NCBI GenBank assembly: GCA_016859345.1
Contig: CM029124.1
Location: 24,620,980 to 24,684,979 of the forward strand
Source: Istiophorus platypterus
Lineage: Eukaryota; Chordata; Actinopteri; Istiophoriformes; Istiophoridae
Length of the DNA stretch: 64,000 nt
Direction: 5' to 3'
Both the position numbers and the translations under genes were made by a program. The notes under the pieces are model-generated. The model saw only the letters and a list, made by a program, of their open reading frames with translations, made no database searches and was not told where the DNA came from. Positions 36,495 through 49,242 of this stretch are shown here, piece after piece; positions within the stretch are counted from its first letter, which is position 1; each line of letters opens with the position of its first letter.

Positions 36495-36729
36495 GTGGTA
36501 ACCTGTGGTAACCAAAGAACTGTCCCTACCCTGATGTCTTTCCCTGATAATCTTACCAATCACAGTTCTTCATGCCTAAACAAAACCAGCCCAACCAAGG
36601 AGGACAATGGGCACTGGCAGGGTACTGCTGGGTCTTTGCCTACCATTGGTGGGAAAAGAATAATGCTGATGGGGCTCGGTGTTGCCTCGTGTCTCCAATT
36701 TCTGTATCCACCGTTTCAAGAATGTTGTG

Positions 36730-37208
36730 AATTAGGATGTCATGACATTACACAAGGCCATCACTACAAAATGTATATTGTGGAAACACTGATGGGGTTT
36801 AGGTCTGGAGACTATGCTGGTCCTCTACCATGTAAAGCCACCATCTATTTCTTTTTTTCTAATGTTTTGGGTCATTGCCTTGCTGTAGGATGAACTCCTG
36901 GCCATCCAGTCTGTTTTCCTGTTATTTGCCTTTTTCTCAGCCTTCTCACAGAAACACTACCTTCATTAATAGCGTTGTCCCAATAAGCTGTAAATGAATC
37001 AGTTTTTTCATCTGTAAAAAGTCTTGTTTTCTATGAAGTTCACAGGATTTTTCAGCTTTGGTGAGCTAAACTTACTATTATATTATTATTTTACCTTGGG
37101 CTGTTTACCACTGATGTTTGCGAAGTTCAAGTTTTTTCACTGGAATTAAACTGTTAAAATTTCAATAAAAACTGTAAAAAGGGTTCTAAATCTTTTGATC
37201 AGTAGTAC
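36730..37208 (-). pseudogene. Tc1-like transposase fragment with transposon end
   Basis: The minus strand carries a Tc1-like catalytic block FILQQGNDPKH (complement of 36862-36893), directly followed by a stop. Active relatives read QQDNDPKH, so the second catalytic Asp has become Gly. Nearby plus-strand text such as GGGTTTAGGTCTGGAGACTATGCTGG (36793-36818) is the complement of the downstream 'SPDLNPI' region of the same family. The right border ATCTTTTGATCAGTAGTA (37191-37208) resembles a terminal inverted repeat ending in a TA target. The order and spacing are compressed, so internal deletions are likely. The stretch 36495-36730 may be more of the same element but was not recognisable. Confidence 0.7.
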
Positions 37209-37233
37209 ATGTCTATGAATTTTACATGTAATG

Positions 37234-37475
37234 CTAATTTTGTGATTCTGTGTACGCTCTTCCTGCCTGCATCTTACACCCTGCTATTATGCGCTGAACT
37301 TTATTAGGAGTGTCTTTGTACAGCCTGCACCTGGGGTCCTGTCTGGTGTGGTAGACTCCCTCCTCAATTGATCTTGTGCTGAGTGCCTGCTCTTGTGCTG
37401 CCATAAACAGTGCTTCTGTGTTGTCTTTCAGTCCAGCCTTTTCCAACCACTGGTAGGATTTCTTGATATAAGCCA
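37234..37475 (-). mobile_element. Non-LTR retrotransposon fragment with degraded CCHC knuckle
   Basis: The minus strand reads a continuous frame with SYQWLEKAGLKDNTEALFMAAQ, QALSTRSIEEGVYHTRQDPRC and CKMQAGRAYTESQN blocks. I recognise these from the C-terminal region of fish non-LTR elements that use a restriction-like endonuclease (R2/R4/Dong-related group). There the sequence CRLC-x-H-x-C forms a zinc knuckle ahead of the endonuclease. Here the second Cys is Tyr (CRLY) and the His is Arg (VQRIIAGC), so the knuckle is destroyed even though the frame is still open. Endonuclease sequence does not follow, because homology stops near 37234, about 25 bases from a Tc1-like end. The clade assignment is from memory. 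Confidence 0.72.
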
Positions 37476-37954
37476 GATATCAGATAAAATACGAAAGGTT
37501 TGTCACTCCAACCATTTTACAGCTGAAAAGGCTGTGCCTTCACGACAAAAAATCATTGGGTAAGCAGTGAAAATTTCCCATCTTTACATATATTAGAATA
37601 CACACTCAGTAATTATCTTCCCATATCCATTTTATATCTAAATAAAATCTTCTTTCAGCCTTGTCGTTATATCAGACTCTTGAATTCCTCCATGGTTGTC
37701 TGTGCTGCATCAACTCTCTGAGAGAGTCCTGGATGTTAACCGTTGAACATGACAAAAGAAATGTTGGCTTACAGGAGACAGCTATACTGACAGTAGAACA
37801 ATTTTCAAATAATTTTTGTTGCATCTATCAAGTAACATTTCCATAAATTAATTATATAATTGAAAACAAACACAGACATATATGTTAAATTCACAATGTT
37901 TTTGTATTGTTTTAGATATTTTAGTTTAGTCTTGCTCTTAATATTCTTTGGTAG
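37476..37954. other. Intron 2 stretch, nothing recognised
   Basis: No gene or assignable repeat was recognised in this AT-rich stretch. Confidence 0.35.
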
Positions 37955-38300
37955 ATGTGTAGTAGTGGCAGGCATAGCAGACCTTCATCGTTCATGGCAA
38001 TAATAATAAAAACAGGGTTATGGAACAGTCACTGTTTGGTTAGGTTTAGGGACATAAAAAACTTGGTTAGGTTTAGCAAAAGATCAGGTTTGGGTTACAA
38101 AAAGTACTCCCTTAAGGCTAGAGGACGTTGGTCGTCCTGGTTACAATAATAAACGTATATAAGGTTGTCAAACAGTAATAGATAAAATAAACAACACTTA
38201 CTGTTTCACACAGGAAATGAAGAGCTGGCTCCTGTGTGAGAGTCCTGTGTTTTAACTAGTCCATGCCTTCAAAATACAAAGTCTGTGGCTATATATAGGA
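37955..38300. repeat. Dispersed repeat with GGTTAGGTTTAGG motifs
   Basis: The core (38035-38110) holds TTTGGTTAGGTTTAGGGACA, CTTGGTTAGGTTTAGCAAAAG and ATCAGGTTTGGGTTAC. This order is familiar from a very common fish repeat that continues into GAGTCCTGTGTTT (38240-38253) and a following variable tail. It resembles the internal part of the repeat at 9223-9548 and 51515-51866, so all three may belong to one superfamily. Its class is unknown to me. Confidence 0.5.
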
Positions 38301-39269
38301 TGTAATCTAACTTCCTCCTTTGCTCCTGTCATTATTACTATGGGTATTAGAGATCCTCAACAATAAAATGTAATTATTGGTCATAATAAGCTTCTTGCAC
38401 AGAGGACTTTTGGGGTTGTACAGTTTAAATGATCAGTATGAATCACTACCTGACCTTTTTCTCTTGGTTATTTTCTGATGTTAGAAAGGTTGATTTTCAT
38501 AATCCTGCTCCTCTTTGAAAGCCAATCTAATGTGACCCATTAAGATACATTTATTGTATAATGGCTGTTTACAGGAAACAAAATTGAGCTGTCTATGTTC
38601 CAGACATCTTGCGGGAATCAGAATTTACCAAGTCCAGAGGGAGCATGCTCTTGTGTTAACAGACGTTGGCTGACTTCCAACAACAACACATTTTAGAGGC
38701 ATTTTTTGGAATGGAGTTGAAAATCAGTTTTTTTGTTTGAAATGCAGAAGTCAAAATAAGGCTATGAAAAATAGCTATAAGCCCAGGTACCAGAAGACAA
38801 GAATTAAGTCCATTTATGAGTGTGCTCAGAGATGGCCTGGGACAGGAGAGGAAATAGGTGTGTACAAAATTCCAAACCATAAATATCTAAAAAGGCTGGA
38901 TCTGGACAAAGCATGCCAAGTGAAATCTTCAAAGGAATCAAAATTATCCGTAATTCATCAGTAGTAGAATAGTAACAGTCATTTTTGTTTTCTACACAGT
39001 ATATACAAAGTTCAAAAGAGATGGGACAAACAGAAGACTGTTAGAAATGGGACTGTACATGGACATACCAAAACACTTACAAAGTAGTCTGAATTGTTTC
39101 CATATTCTTAGTGTGGAAACCACAACTGGGTTTGAAATGAACTTACTATAACAGCAATGTAGTAAAATGCATGCAAGGAATAGGAGTGACAGTTTATAAA
39201 CTGAGACCTTAACCTAAATCTGTAGAGAGATGTAATATGAGATGTATAGAGATGGTTACATCATTTAAG
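38301..39269. other. Intron 2 stretch, mostly unrecognised
   Basis: No coding gene was recognised. The plus-strand open frame at 38737-38964 (75 codons, basic) has no family I can name. The right end may contain more of the L1-type element that is recognisable from 39270 onwards. Confidence 0.3.
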
Positions 39270-39830
39270 TGCAAGGGTATATCTAGGCTTTCATTACTCT
39301 ATAAGTCGATTTTTGGAATAAGAAAGTCATCTAGAAGTTTTGAACATTGCAGAATTACCAGCTGGGGATCCTGACTATAGAAACTGTAATAGAACAAGTC
39401 AAAAACTTACATTAATTGTAGAGGATGTAGAAATGAGAGAGTGGAAGGAGTCAAACAATTTCAGTAATGAGAATGGAAGTAGATTGGCACTTAACTGGTG
39501 CGCGAGCAGGTGGCTTGCTTTGTCACCATATTGAACGAGCCTTTTGGTTCTGAGGTAAGGGGAGGTAGTGATGCCATACTGAATTGCCATTAAAGAGATT
39601 TACCAGACTTTTGGATTGAAAAAATCCAGAATAACAAGGTTATGATCAGAGATAGTTAGAATAGAGTACTGCACAGACCTAACATTGAGCAGAAGAGATT
39701 TATATACAAACCCATAATCTATATGAGAGTAATTATGATGTCTGTTAGAAGAAAATTCTTGTTTAACAGGGTGCTTAATATGCCAAGGGTTGGTACATCT
39801 TAACCGACCAGTGTACATATAGTATCATGT
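39270..39830 (-). mobile_element. L1-type LINE ORF2 fragment (endonuclease end to start of RT)
   Basis: Read on the minus strand from 39818, the sequence follows the C-terminal part of an L1-clade endonuclease: NPWHIKHPVKQEFSS, then HHNYSHIDYGFV, KSLLLNV and ILTISDHNLVILD. ISDHN contains the conserved SDH of the active site. After a frame change comes YGDKASHLLAHQL (about 39480-39520), matching the L1 'EHGDKxxKLLAxQL' linker block. A further change gives a LIPKIDL/ESLDIPL-like stretch (39265-39335). Stops and frameshifts make it inactive. With the fragment at 918-1440 on the same strand, it shows that L1-type elements contributed to both flanks of the gene start. Confidence 0.75.
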
Positions 39831-42800
39831 ATTTTCCTACCATTTTTTATCCCAGTCTCAGATTTTACAGTGCAACATAATTTAGTGACTTTAATGCTCT
39901 GTTAGGAAGTGACATTCTAAGTGTTGACCTGTATGAAATCAGAATGGGTAATGGCATGATTTGAATGCAGGAAATCATGAATAAATGCATAACAAAATAG
40001 TCTAACTTAGGGTTCACTTGCTAGCTTTTTTCTGATGCTTTCATGTACTTTCAATCATCAGTGAACATTCGCTGATGGAGTTTGTTGAATGTGGTTCAAA
40101 GCTCAGAGCAAAGAAAATAAAATAGAATAAACTTGGATTAATATTGTTATAATATTAACATTACTTTTTCAAACTAAAGTTCCCAAGAATTAACTTGATT
40201 CTGACGATGCTGATCTTATTCTTTTCTTATGTTATTTCCTTGGTTGTGATGCCATTGTAAGCCTCAACGATTTCACACATTTGTTGAAATTCATATCTGT
40301 CATAAACAATCATCTTTGATTCCTTCAGAATTCAAGTAAGTACATTTTTGTAACTATTTTAGTGTAAAATTTTACTTTTAGTTTTAATTCTAAATCATAG
40401 AGTGATTTTTTTTAATCATTTAAAAATTAAGTCAGTCAGAATGATCTTTTGTTCATTACTATTAAAATAGCATTTGGCGTTGGGCCACTGCCTGGTAGCA
40501 TACAATGTCTTCAGAGTGCTCATCTAGACATTCTTAAGCTTGCAGATGCTGTACTGTATGTTGTGTGCAAATTTGTCCCCGGTATATCAGACAGTATGTT
40601 AAGTTGTTTATGCTTCTGACACATCCTGTCATTTTATAAAGTGAATCTAACCCAAGGTGGGTGTACTGAATAAAAGCTGACTTTTTGGTGTATTCATTCA
40701 TTCTATGGTCTGATTAGTGGCAGGTTTAGAGCTAAGTTTTGCTGTGGGTTGTAGATTCCTGTCTGTTATTGGATTTTTGCAGGGATGCTATTCCACTCTG
40801 CATTTAAAGTTGGTTGCTGGAGAACCAGTCCACATATTTGGTTTTGGAAAAGAGTTGAGGAATGTGGAAAGCTGAAACCTATAACCTGGAGTACAGGAAA
40901 AGAAGATATACTCAAATGTCCAGCTTCCAACGAGTTTATTCTTCTGTCTGTTAGTACCAAGTAATACCCACTCCAGTTTTAAACTCTGTTTTTTTCATAA
41001 TAGGAATTTATGTGGCCTTGTGTTACATTGTGTCCTTAAATTCAGATTTCAGAGGTAAAATAACACCAATAAAAGGTTATCAAAACATAATAAATACATA
41101 GAAAAACACACAACTTGATAAACCTTATTTGAGTCACTTGCCACTTCTAATTTAAACTCAAATTTCATTTTAGTGTATATAACAAAGTAATCCCAACTCT
41201 GCCTTTTTGGATTTTTAACTTTAAGACCACATTTCTAGAGTTTTTAACTACATTGACCTATCTTTATTAGGGAGAGGAATTGACTTACGCTAAATTTAAA
41301 TGTTTGTTATGGTCATCGGACACAGGGGTTGCAACCTCCCTATCAGATGTTTACAACTTAAACTGCAGAACAGAATGCTTATATTGAGTCCTGGATTACA
41401 TCCAGTCCTAACTTTTTATAATATCTCATGTTTTACAGTCAGATGAACAACAAGCTACTCCACCACTGTGACCTCCACACACTTTACTTTCCACCATACT
41501 ATATATAAAGGCCTCATTACTTCCTGCATGGGCAGTGAATGTTTTTGCAGGACATTGTCATGTGCAGAATTGTCCATTATGGGCGCAATTCCTAAGGATC
41601 CTGAACCTGACCTTCCACACTTAAGTCTCGTCATGACAATACAACCAGCTCCATTTGCTAATGAAGCCCTAAGATGAGGATGAAAACTTGCCTTTGAGGT
41701 TAGATCATTTTGTCACATACACTTACCCAGCATCGACATTTAACCTCCATACTCCAAACATCCTTAATGAGTGCCAGGAGGGTTAGTTGATGATGTTAAG
41801 AAACATTATAGAGAATAACTTCTGATATATTAAAAGCCAAATCAATTCAAAGTCAATGGAAATAAAACCTTTATTTGGATGCCACCTTTAAACCAAGAAG
41901 GACTTTTCCAGATGTGCTTAGTATGAGAGACTTCACCATGAATGGGTTAACTTTTTGTTGAACATGCGGCTCTGATTTATTTAATCAGCCTTGAAGCTAT
42001 GTTTATTCAATTTACTTTCAGTCTCAATGGACTTTTTTATATGAAGCAATGAGCCATAGGTTTTGTGAAGCACATGGACATGTTACCCAGTATTTTGCCC
42101 CACCATTGGCAGAAATGCAGACTCTTATCAATACAATTCCAGTCCTGTTTACCCTGGACTTGTATCTGTAGACATCAAATGAGTATGGTCTATAATTCAT
42201 TCCAAGTCAACCATTTCTTTGGCAGATATCTGTTTTGTGTTGGTGTTTTATTTATTTATTTTCTGTTCTTCTTAGTTACCATTTCTAAATCTCTGTTGAA
42301 TTTTTTAAATATCAAACCCAACATTTGATTTAATGCAATCTCCCCTGTCTGTAATTCTCCTTATCCACTGACTTATCTAGCCAGTATAGGCACATTATAT
42401 TTATGCCTTTTAAAAGTCAGACCTGACATCCAAAGTTAGTGAAATGTGTGTCCATTGTAACATTTTCTAATGATATATGTAAAATATAGTTATGAATATG
42501 ACTTGTGAAGAGAACAGGTTTCCTGAAGAATAGCAACTGAACCGGTCTTCATTTTGAAAAAGGATTACATGAAAAACAGGCCTTTACTTCTAATGTGTCT
42601 TTTCTAAATAAATAGGCTCAGGGTTTTATGATCTTCTTCTGTCAACTTGCTGTTGATGTAAAATATAATCTTAGTCCATATTTAGCTGTTGTCTTGATAA
42701 ATCAGGATAATGTATATTTCGATAACATTTTAGTAGAAACACTTCACTTTCTAGCACGTAATTCTATTTTGCCATTTTATGTTTGGTTTAGGTTAATGTA

Positions 42801-45800
42801 ATTTCCTCTCGAACACTAATGTTTCACATTAAAGCCTCCCAGTGGTTCAAACAGAATAATACCAGAGATTGAGCCATTAATAGCCCAATAACCCTAATAG
42901 GTTTTTAATATGAAACACCTGCAGTAACTTTTGAGTTATACGGTCAGTATATTAAAGGTGCGATATGTAAGTATTTTTTTATCACTACATAGCCAGTGTT
43001 ATTATAGCCGATTATTCACTAGTCTAGAGGAAATGTTGCAAATTTAGCATCAAACTTCAGTGGTTCAGTGGTAGAAAACAATGCCAATATGAATTCTTGC
43101 TGCTTCTATATCACTTCCTTTCTTTGCTGTCAAACATGGATTCTTGCTAGTAGTGGGTGGTGATGATGGTCTCTTGCCAAGAGCTTATGCCATGGTTGTG
43201 TCTACTGTTCCTTTCATTGACTCATTGACAAAGGGTTGACATTCATCCTCGGGCAGTGCTACTTCTTCATGCTCTCATGTTGGACTGAGGGCAGACAGGA
43301 TAATAAAATGACTCACTATCACAAAATGATATTACACGCCCTGCATAGATTCTTCAATTTAAAACCATGCCAAAATCACCGTCCTGTTTCCTGGTAGGTG
43401 TTGAAGAGGAGAAGCATATTCAGGAAGTATAGACTTTACTGACTCTAATACCAAACGAAAAAAGTGCTGATGTAGAATCAGTATAAAGCATTCCATTTTA
43501 TAGATAATGCCCAGAGAAATGTATGGAGATGTGCGCAAATGCACAAGGTGTCTTAAGAAATCTTAATAAATGGAATCATCAGATGTGCTCCTACGTCTTT
43601 GGAAGTTTTCATAATTGGTGACCAGTTTTTATTTGTTCTTTCTTGTTGTACAATTTGACACTTAGCCATTATTGGAGACAACAAGACAATGGCACTGCTC
43701 GGTTGCATATTGCTACATGATGTATTTTTTTCTGAATTACTCTTAACTTAGCTGCTTAACCTGGAGGTTTCTCTTGGACGAGAGAGGGAGAGAAGCACTT
43801 AGAAATCTCTCACACTGTGAGTTTATGTTCTTTTGAAAACAAACACTGATGAATAATTTCACGAGTGCTCTTCTTCATGAAGGTACTGTGGTGTGAGGAC
43901 CATTTCTTTTTTTAGAAGTCTTTCCTTAATTGTTAAATGAATAATGAATATTTAAAGTTTTACAGAAATACAACTGAGATACAACTATAAAACCCATGCT
44001 CTATTCTTCTTCCCATATATTTCTTTTATGTCATCTTCTCTATGGAAACAATTTTATTCTCCCCTTTGAAAGGAATCATGTTTTGTGAATTTGGATGTGG
44101 ACTCAAGTCAAAAATCCTCTTAGTAACCCATGAACGTGCTTTGATTCTTTTTGTCTTGTAAAGACAATCAGTTCTGCACTAGTCAGCGAGAAGCCCAAAG
44201 CCCAAAGTGGAGCTTGGGATGGCAGGAGCATGTTATTACAAAGAAATGAGAAGCGACAGAGGCTCTATTGATGCACTCAGGTTCCATCTTTATGTGACAC
44301 TCCAGTAACTGCAAAGATTTAATCCAACAATGAACTTAAATGGAAAAGGTTAACTGGGCTCTTACACAGTGAATATTGTTGTCAATCCACTATCCTAAAG
44401 ACTGAGAAAAGCCACCCCTGGTGTGGTCCGCTTCACACCAGTTCATCCATCTATCTCTGGTTTCCTGGTCACAAACACCATAGCAACCCATCTAAAAACC
44501 TGAAAAAGATGGCTCTTCTACTTGCAAGGTCTGGGAACTAATGTCATAGGAGAGTGAGGTAGCAGTCAGGTTAAGCTGTTCTCCAGAAATGAGTGTAACC
44601 TTTCCCAAACAACACACACTTATCAAATGCAGTTGTCATAAAGGCCCCCTATCTAAGAATGGTTACTTTTGCTCAGCAGTGCAACAGCCAGACTATGGAA
44701 CTGGGAAGTGACTGAAGCCTTCCCAGCATTCTGCTATCAAAAATCTAAAAGGCCCATGGTGGGGAAGTCATGTAAACCAATCCATGACATGCTGATGTTT
44801 ATAATAACTGCACATTTTCAATAAAAATATATAGCAACTAAATCATGTGTCTGTGTCTGTGAACATACAGAAAAATTAGATTCACTGGGTTATGTGTTAA
44901 CAACAGTTTCTAAAGCTATTAGCAGAATCACTTTTGTAACACTACAACACAAAATTTCCATATATTCAATCAAGTATGTTGGATATTGTGTTCATAACAA
45001 ATCATTATTCACTTTTAACTTGTATTCCCCACCATGTCAAAAAGTTACCAAAAAAGCTTGACACTTTATTTTCATATTTGTGGATTTTCAAGTGCTTTCA
45101 CTTGTGATTTTTGAGATTTAACCCTAGACTGTGACTTCAACCTCAGCTCTGATCCCGACTCCACCTACACTGCAATTTTTGAAAAATGTTTCAAAATTGT
45201 TTCTCCTGCCATCTGCATCTATTGCCATGCCTATGAAGGGAAAGAATGTATTCTGGTGCTTCTTCTTCAGTTATCAAAGCAAAATTCTGAACCATTGTGC
45301 CAAAACTAAAAAATCCTGAGTAGAGGGCTAGCAAAAAAAAGTAAAATTCCTCCTCCTTGATCAGTATAAATTTGAAAATGAGTGAGTAAGAGGGTGAGGT
45401 GGATAGGATGGTTTAAACCAGGAGACGGCCTGTTGAGCCATTTTCAACCAATGAAATGTGGAATTTTTTTAACTTCTGTAAGAAATATCAATATCAACAC
45501 CAGTATTAATGTTTCTCATCACAGTACAGTCATATGGTTTAGTTTAAAGCTCAAACAACCTATTTAGGGAGATACCGCTTTAATAAATAACAATCACAAC
45601 TAATGATATCATGGATAAGTTCAACTTCAAAATATATAAATTCAAATAACAAACCTGACCGAGCATTAAAAAGGAGCGGGCAGTACCTTATATGATATAA
45701 AATCAGCATAATCATTGTATGTAAAAGACTACTCCAATATATTAAATCCATAATTATAATCACATTCTTCATCCAGAAACAGGGTCTGTAAAATGCTATT

Positions 45801-46585
45801 CCATGTATCAGTAATGTCCCACCAATGCAATTGAGCCCCACTACGTCCCAATCCCCCTCACAAAAGTTTAACCCAACACTAGAAAGAAAGCATTTAAATG
45901 TTTAAACTTGCTTGGATTTTCTATTCTTTATTCATTGTAATACTGTTACATTATAATTCTGTAAATTCTATTTCCAAAAATAAAGGTCTAAATTGTGTTT
46001 CAAATTTTTCTTTTAAATTCTTAGGTCAGTAATGGTTCACTTATCCGATTTATCTTTCAAAAAGATGTTCAAAAGAGGGTATAGCCCTGTTCACGTTGGA
46101 AAAGTGCCAAAATTACTGAGATTTACTCTATTACACTCTATACTGTTAGTGAGTATACAGGTCTATAATGTTTTGCTTTCTGAGAAATGGAGAAGCTGCT
46201 TGAAAAAAAAAATTAACACATTTTTGGAAAAACCTCTGTTTCCCTTTTGTGAAATTTATTTAGTACAATTATAGCCTGTACTCCAACTCCAAAAAAACAT
46301 CATTCCCTGACAATTTATGCATACACTCTGTAATGTTATTGAGTTAGGACACAGTTAGGGATGCCCTGTTTATCAACACCATTCCATTATCTGTGGATAA
46401 GATTCTTGGGCAGCTCACTTATTGGAGGTGAAGTAGTTTGATCTAGCTGAGGATCTGTAGTTAGCAGGCCTCTTATCTATACAGGTCAGAGGTCAAACCT
46501 CTGTTTGTGTGTGAAGGCAGATGATGACACCACGCGTCTAAGTGTGATGAGTTCAGCAGCTGTGAAATGAGAGAGCACTGTGCTT
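39831..46585. other. Intron 2 stretch of 6.7 kb without recognisable elements
   Basis: I recognised no gene, RNA gene or confident repeat. A TTAAAGGTGCGATATGTAAG sequence (42952-42971) resembles the start of a fish dispersed repeat, but I could not follow it further. The minus-strand frame at 45560-45841 is hydrophobic and aromatic and looks like an AT-rich chance product. Confidence 0.35.
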
Positions 46586-46629
46586 TGTGTGTGTGTGTGT
46601 ATGTGTGTGTGTGTGTGTGGGGGGGGGGG
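46586..46629. repeat. (GT)n microsatellite followed by 11-G run
   Basis: A GT run with one A interruption (46586-46618) leads directly into eleven G residues (46619-46629). Confidence 0.95.
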
Positions 46630-48438
46630 TTCAGAAGGAGGGAGGAGGCCAGTTGGTTTGCTCATCTAGCTGTTAACCAGCTGTTTGATGTTCCTAACAT
46701 AAACAGGATTATTTACAGTGTAGGAGGGGGTGACGGTTTGTCAGGCAAATGTGTGTTTTAGTCGTTTGGCACTGTGTTTACTCTGGGAAAGTTGACGGTG
46801 CACCATACTGTTTTCCAACAGCAGCATGCTTCACATTCACTCTGAGAGCTATCCAGTACAACCTTATTGCACTACCATTTTCCTTTAGCAGCTGAGAGTA
46901 GATTCCTTGTCTAGATTTTCTCAGTTAATTTTTCAAAGAGGAGAACCAGCAACTTTCTAGTAAGGAACCTGCTTCTCTTATGCTCTTTATGCAAATCCTC
47001 CTGCCATTATTGCATTGCAACAGAGCATCTATGGCACAAGGAAAATGCCAGAATTCACACTACTGAGAAATCAGTGGAACCTACATTAATGTTAAGGGGC
47101 AACAACTGATTTAGTCACTTATAGGCTGGCAGTGGTAAATGAGAAGCCTGGAATATTTGTTTATAAACGTTCTTTGAGGTGGGCTACCCCCATGCCGAGC
47201 TAGGATATTTATGTGATGAGCCTGGTTACTCATATTCCAACCTTAGTAACCGATCAGGGACCCTGTGCAAAAAAACACTAATCTCATACAGAGAAGAGAT
47301 CCATGCTGCACCCTCCTGACCCCACTCCCCACTGCTTACTCCCACATATAAACTCCAGCTCACCCAACCTAGCCATCCCCTTTCTTTTATGTATACACTT
47401 AGACACATGACAATATGAGAGTCATTATAACACCTTTTTTTTCACTGCATCACTGGACATACACAGAGGCAAGGCCTTGCTCTGAAGCATTTGAAATGTT
47501 AAGATCCCTGTCAGAGTTCAGATCAGTAACCCTGTAATGTAACAGGAGCCCTCTCTAACTGACATGCTGCCCTTTCAAAGCAGACCCCAAGCACAACTTT
47601 TGCTTCCACTGAATTGTGAATGAGTTCCATGAACGAGAACTTTAAATATATGGTCTTCTTGTGCTGACATGGATATCCAAGATTAAAGGGGGTTTAGACA
47701 ACCAATGTGTTGCTGCAGTGGCTCAGTCTCGCTCCAACGAGTCAATAGGAGAGCAAAGCTTCTGCCTGCAGCGCTGTGTTGGTGGTACCACAGGGCAACT
47801 AGAGGTTTGTTCAGAGGTTCTACTCTTCTGATCTGAGACAAAGGGACACACAATAGCCTCCTGTTTCTGTTCTTTGGGTAACAATTGAATAGCAGACGGG
47901 TGATCTGAAGTAATATGGGGGTAACTGGGGAGGTAACTGAGCAGAGGCCCAGTGCTTGATGTCTTTGAGCCTGTCCAGAAACCCTGGAGTTTTTTTTTCT
48001 ATTATTATTATCACTCCAAAGAGTCAGCAGCAATTCTTGGTTGTTTTATTGAATTTTGTGGCAGGACTGAGGTCCATGTTTTGAAAGCTTTGAAGTCTCC
48101 AATTCCTGGGAAGCATGACCAGTTACCATCTCCAGGTCTTAATTACTTGTTCAGATACACATGGCCACACACAAACACACACATAAAAATAGGAGTTTTA
48201 ATACAGAAAAAAAACAAAAAAAAACAAACAAAAAACCAAAAACAATAACCATTGCTGGCTAAGGCTGCCAAAAATGCTGTCTTGGCATGGATATTAAACA
48301 TTCCCTTAGACAAATATGAGCAGTTTTGAGTTTTACTTCTAATTGTGTAAACTAGCACAGATTGAGGCTGCAGAGATCTGAAGTTTGACCCCTGCGGCCT
48401 GTGAGTGGCACTTTACCAAAGCCTATAGAAGACAATGA
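46630..48438. other. Intron 2 stretch without recognisable elements
   Basis: No gene or assignable repeat was recognised. Open frames at 47683-48033 (minus) and 47952-48248 (plus) overlap each other and show no family resemblance. An A-rich (AAAAC)n-like stretch lies at 48207-48243. Confidence 0.35.
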
Positions 48439-48466
48439 CCAACAACAACAACAACAACAACAACAC
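48439..48466. repeat. (CAA)n microsatellite, about 9 units
   Basis: A perfect CAA run beside the SINE-like copy at 48497. The poly-Gln read in one frame is an artefact of the repeat. Confidence 0.95.
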
Positions 48467-48496
48467 AAAGAGAAAGTGGAAGCGAAGAGGAGTTCA

Positions 48497-48690
48497 GGGG
48501 GCAGCTATGGCTCAGGAGATAGAGTGGGTTCTCAACCAATGGGAAGGTTGTGGTTTTATCCCCGGCTTCTCCAGTCCTTGGGCAAGATAGCAAGATGCTG
48601 AACCCCAAAACTGCCCTTGATGCATCATTGGTGTGTGAATGTTTGTCTATAGCTGGCTGATTTGAGTTGTGCACTGTTAAAGTTGCCAGT
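48497..48690 (+). repeat. tRNA-like SINE-type repeat, independent copy
   Basis: This copy has the layout of the family at 12475: a box A-like TGGCTCAGGAGA (48508-48519), GGGAAGGTTGTGGTTTTATCCCCGGC in the box B region, CCTTGGGCAAGATA, CTGAACCCCAAAACTGC and GGTGTGTGAATG. Unlike the tandem copies it keeps the CCTTGGGCAAGA segment, so it is closer to the usual family sequence in the middle. It diverges after GTTTGTCTATAGC. Box B is mutated (GGTTTTATCC for GGTTCGATCC). Confidence 0.68.
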
Positions 48691-49149
48691 CTCCTTTCTG
48701 AAATGGAAATCTGCTTCTTGTTTTATGATGTAAGTTACTGAATTATGAATTATGTATTTAAAGCAATTATAAGTTGTCAGTGTTATACACAGTTTAGTAC
48801 TGCATAGACTCTAAAACTTGATCTTATTTAACAAATGGTATTCACGCATGGAACTAAGCTATCATTTATACAATTTAATTAGAAGGTTATATTGACACAT
48901 CAAACATTGTTTTCTCGTGATCATAACACAAGTTTTATCATAAAGTTGGAGTCTTCCCTTGGCTGTGAGATTAAGAAGCCCCTTAACAGAGCAGTACTGA
49001 TAATAGTAAAAAAAGATGAATTTCTTCCATTGATTTGTTATTAGATAATGTGATTCCCAGTTGTATCTTTAATTATGTTTTCTCCATTGTTTATGGTCAG
49101 AACTTAGGTGGCATGCTGAGGCACAGCTGTCACTGTACCTATGTGTCTT

Positions 49150-49154
<5 letters not shown>

Positions 49155-49239
<85 letters not shown>

Positions 49240-49242
49240 TTT
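49155..49242. repeat. Two adjacent (GT)n microsatellites
   Basis: GT runs at 49155-49184 and 49189-49236 are separated by AAAT, with imperfect TTTGTTTG at the right edge. Opposite-strand His/Thr frames are artefacts. Confidence 0.96.
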
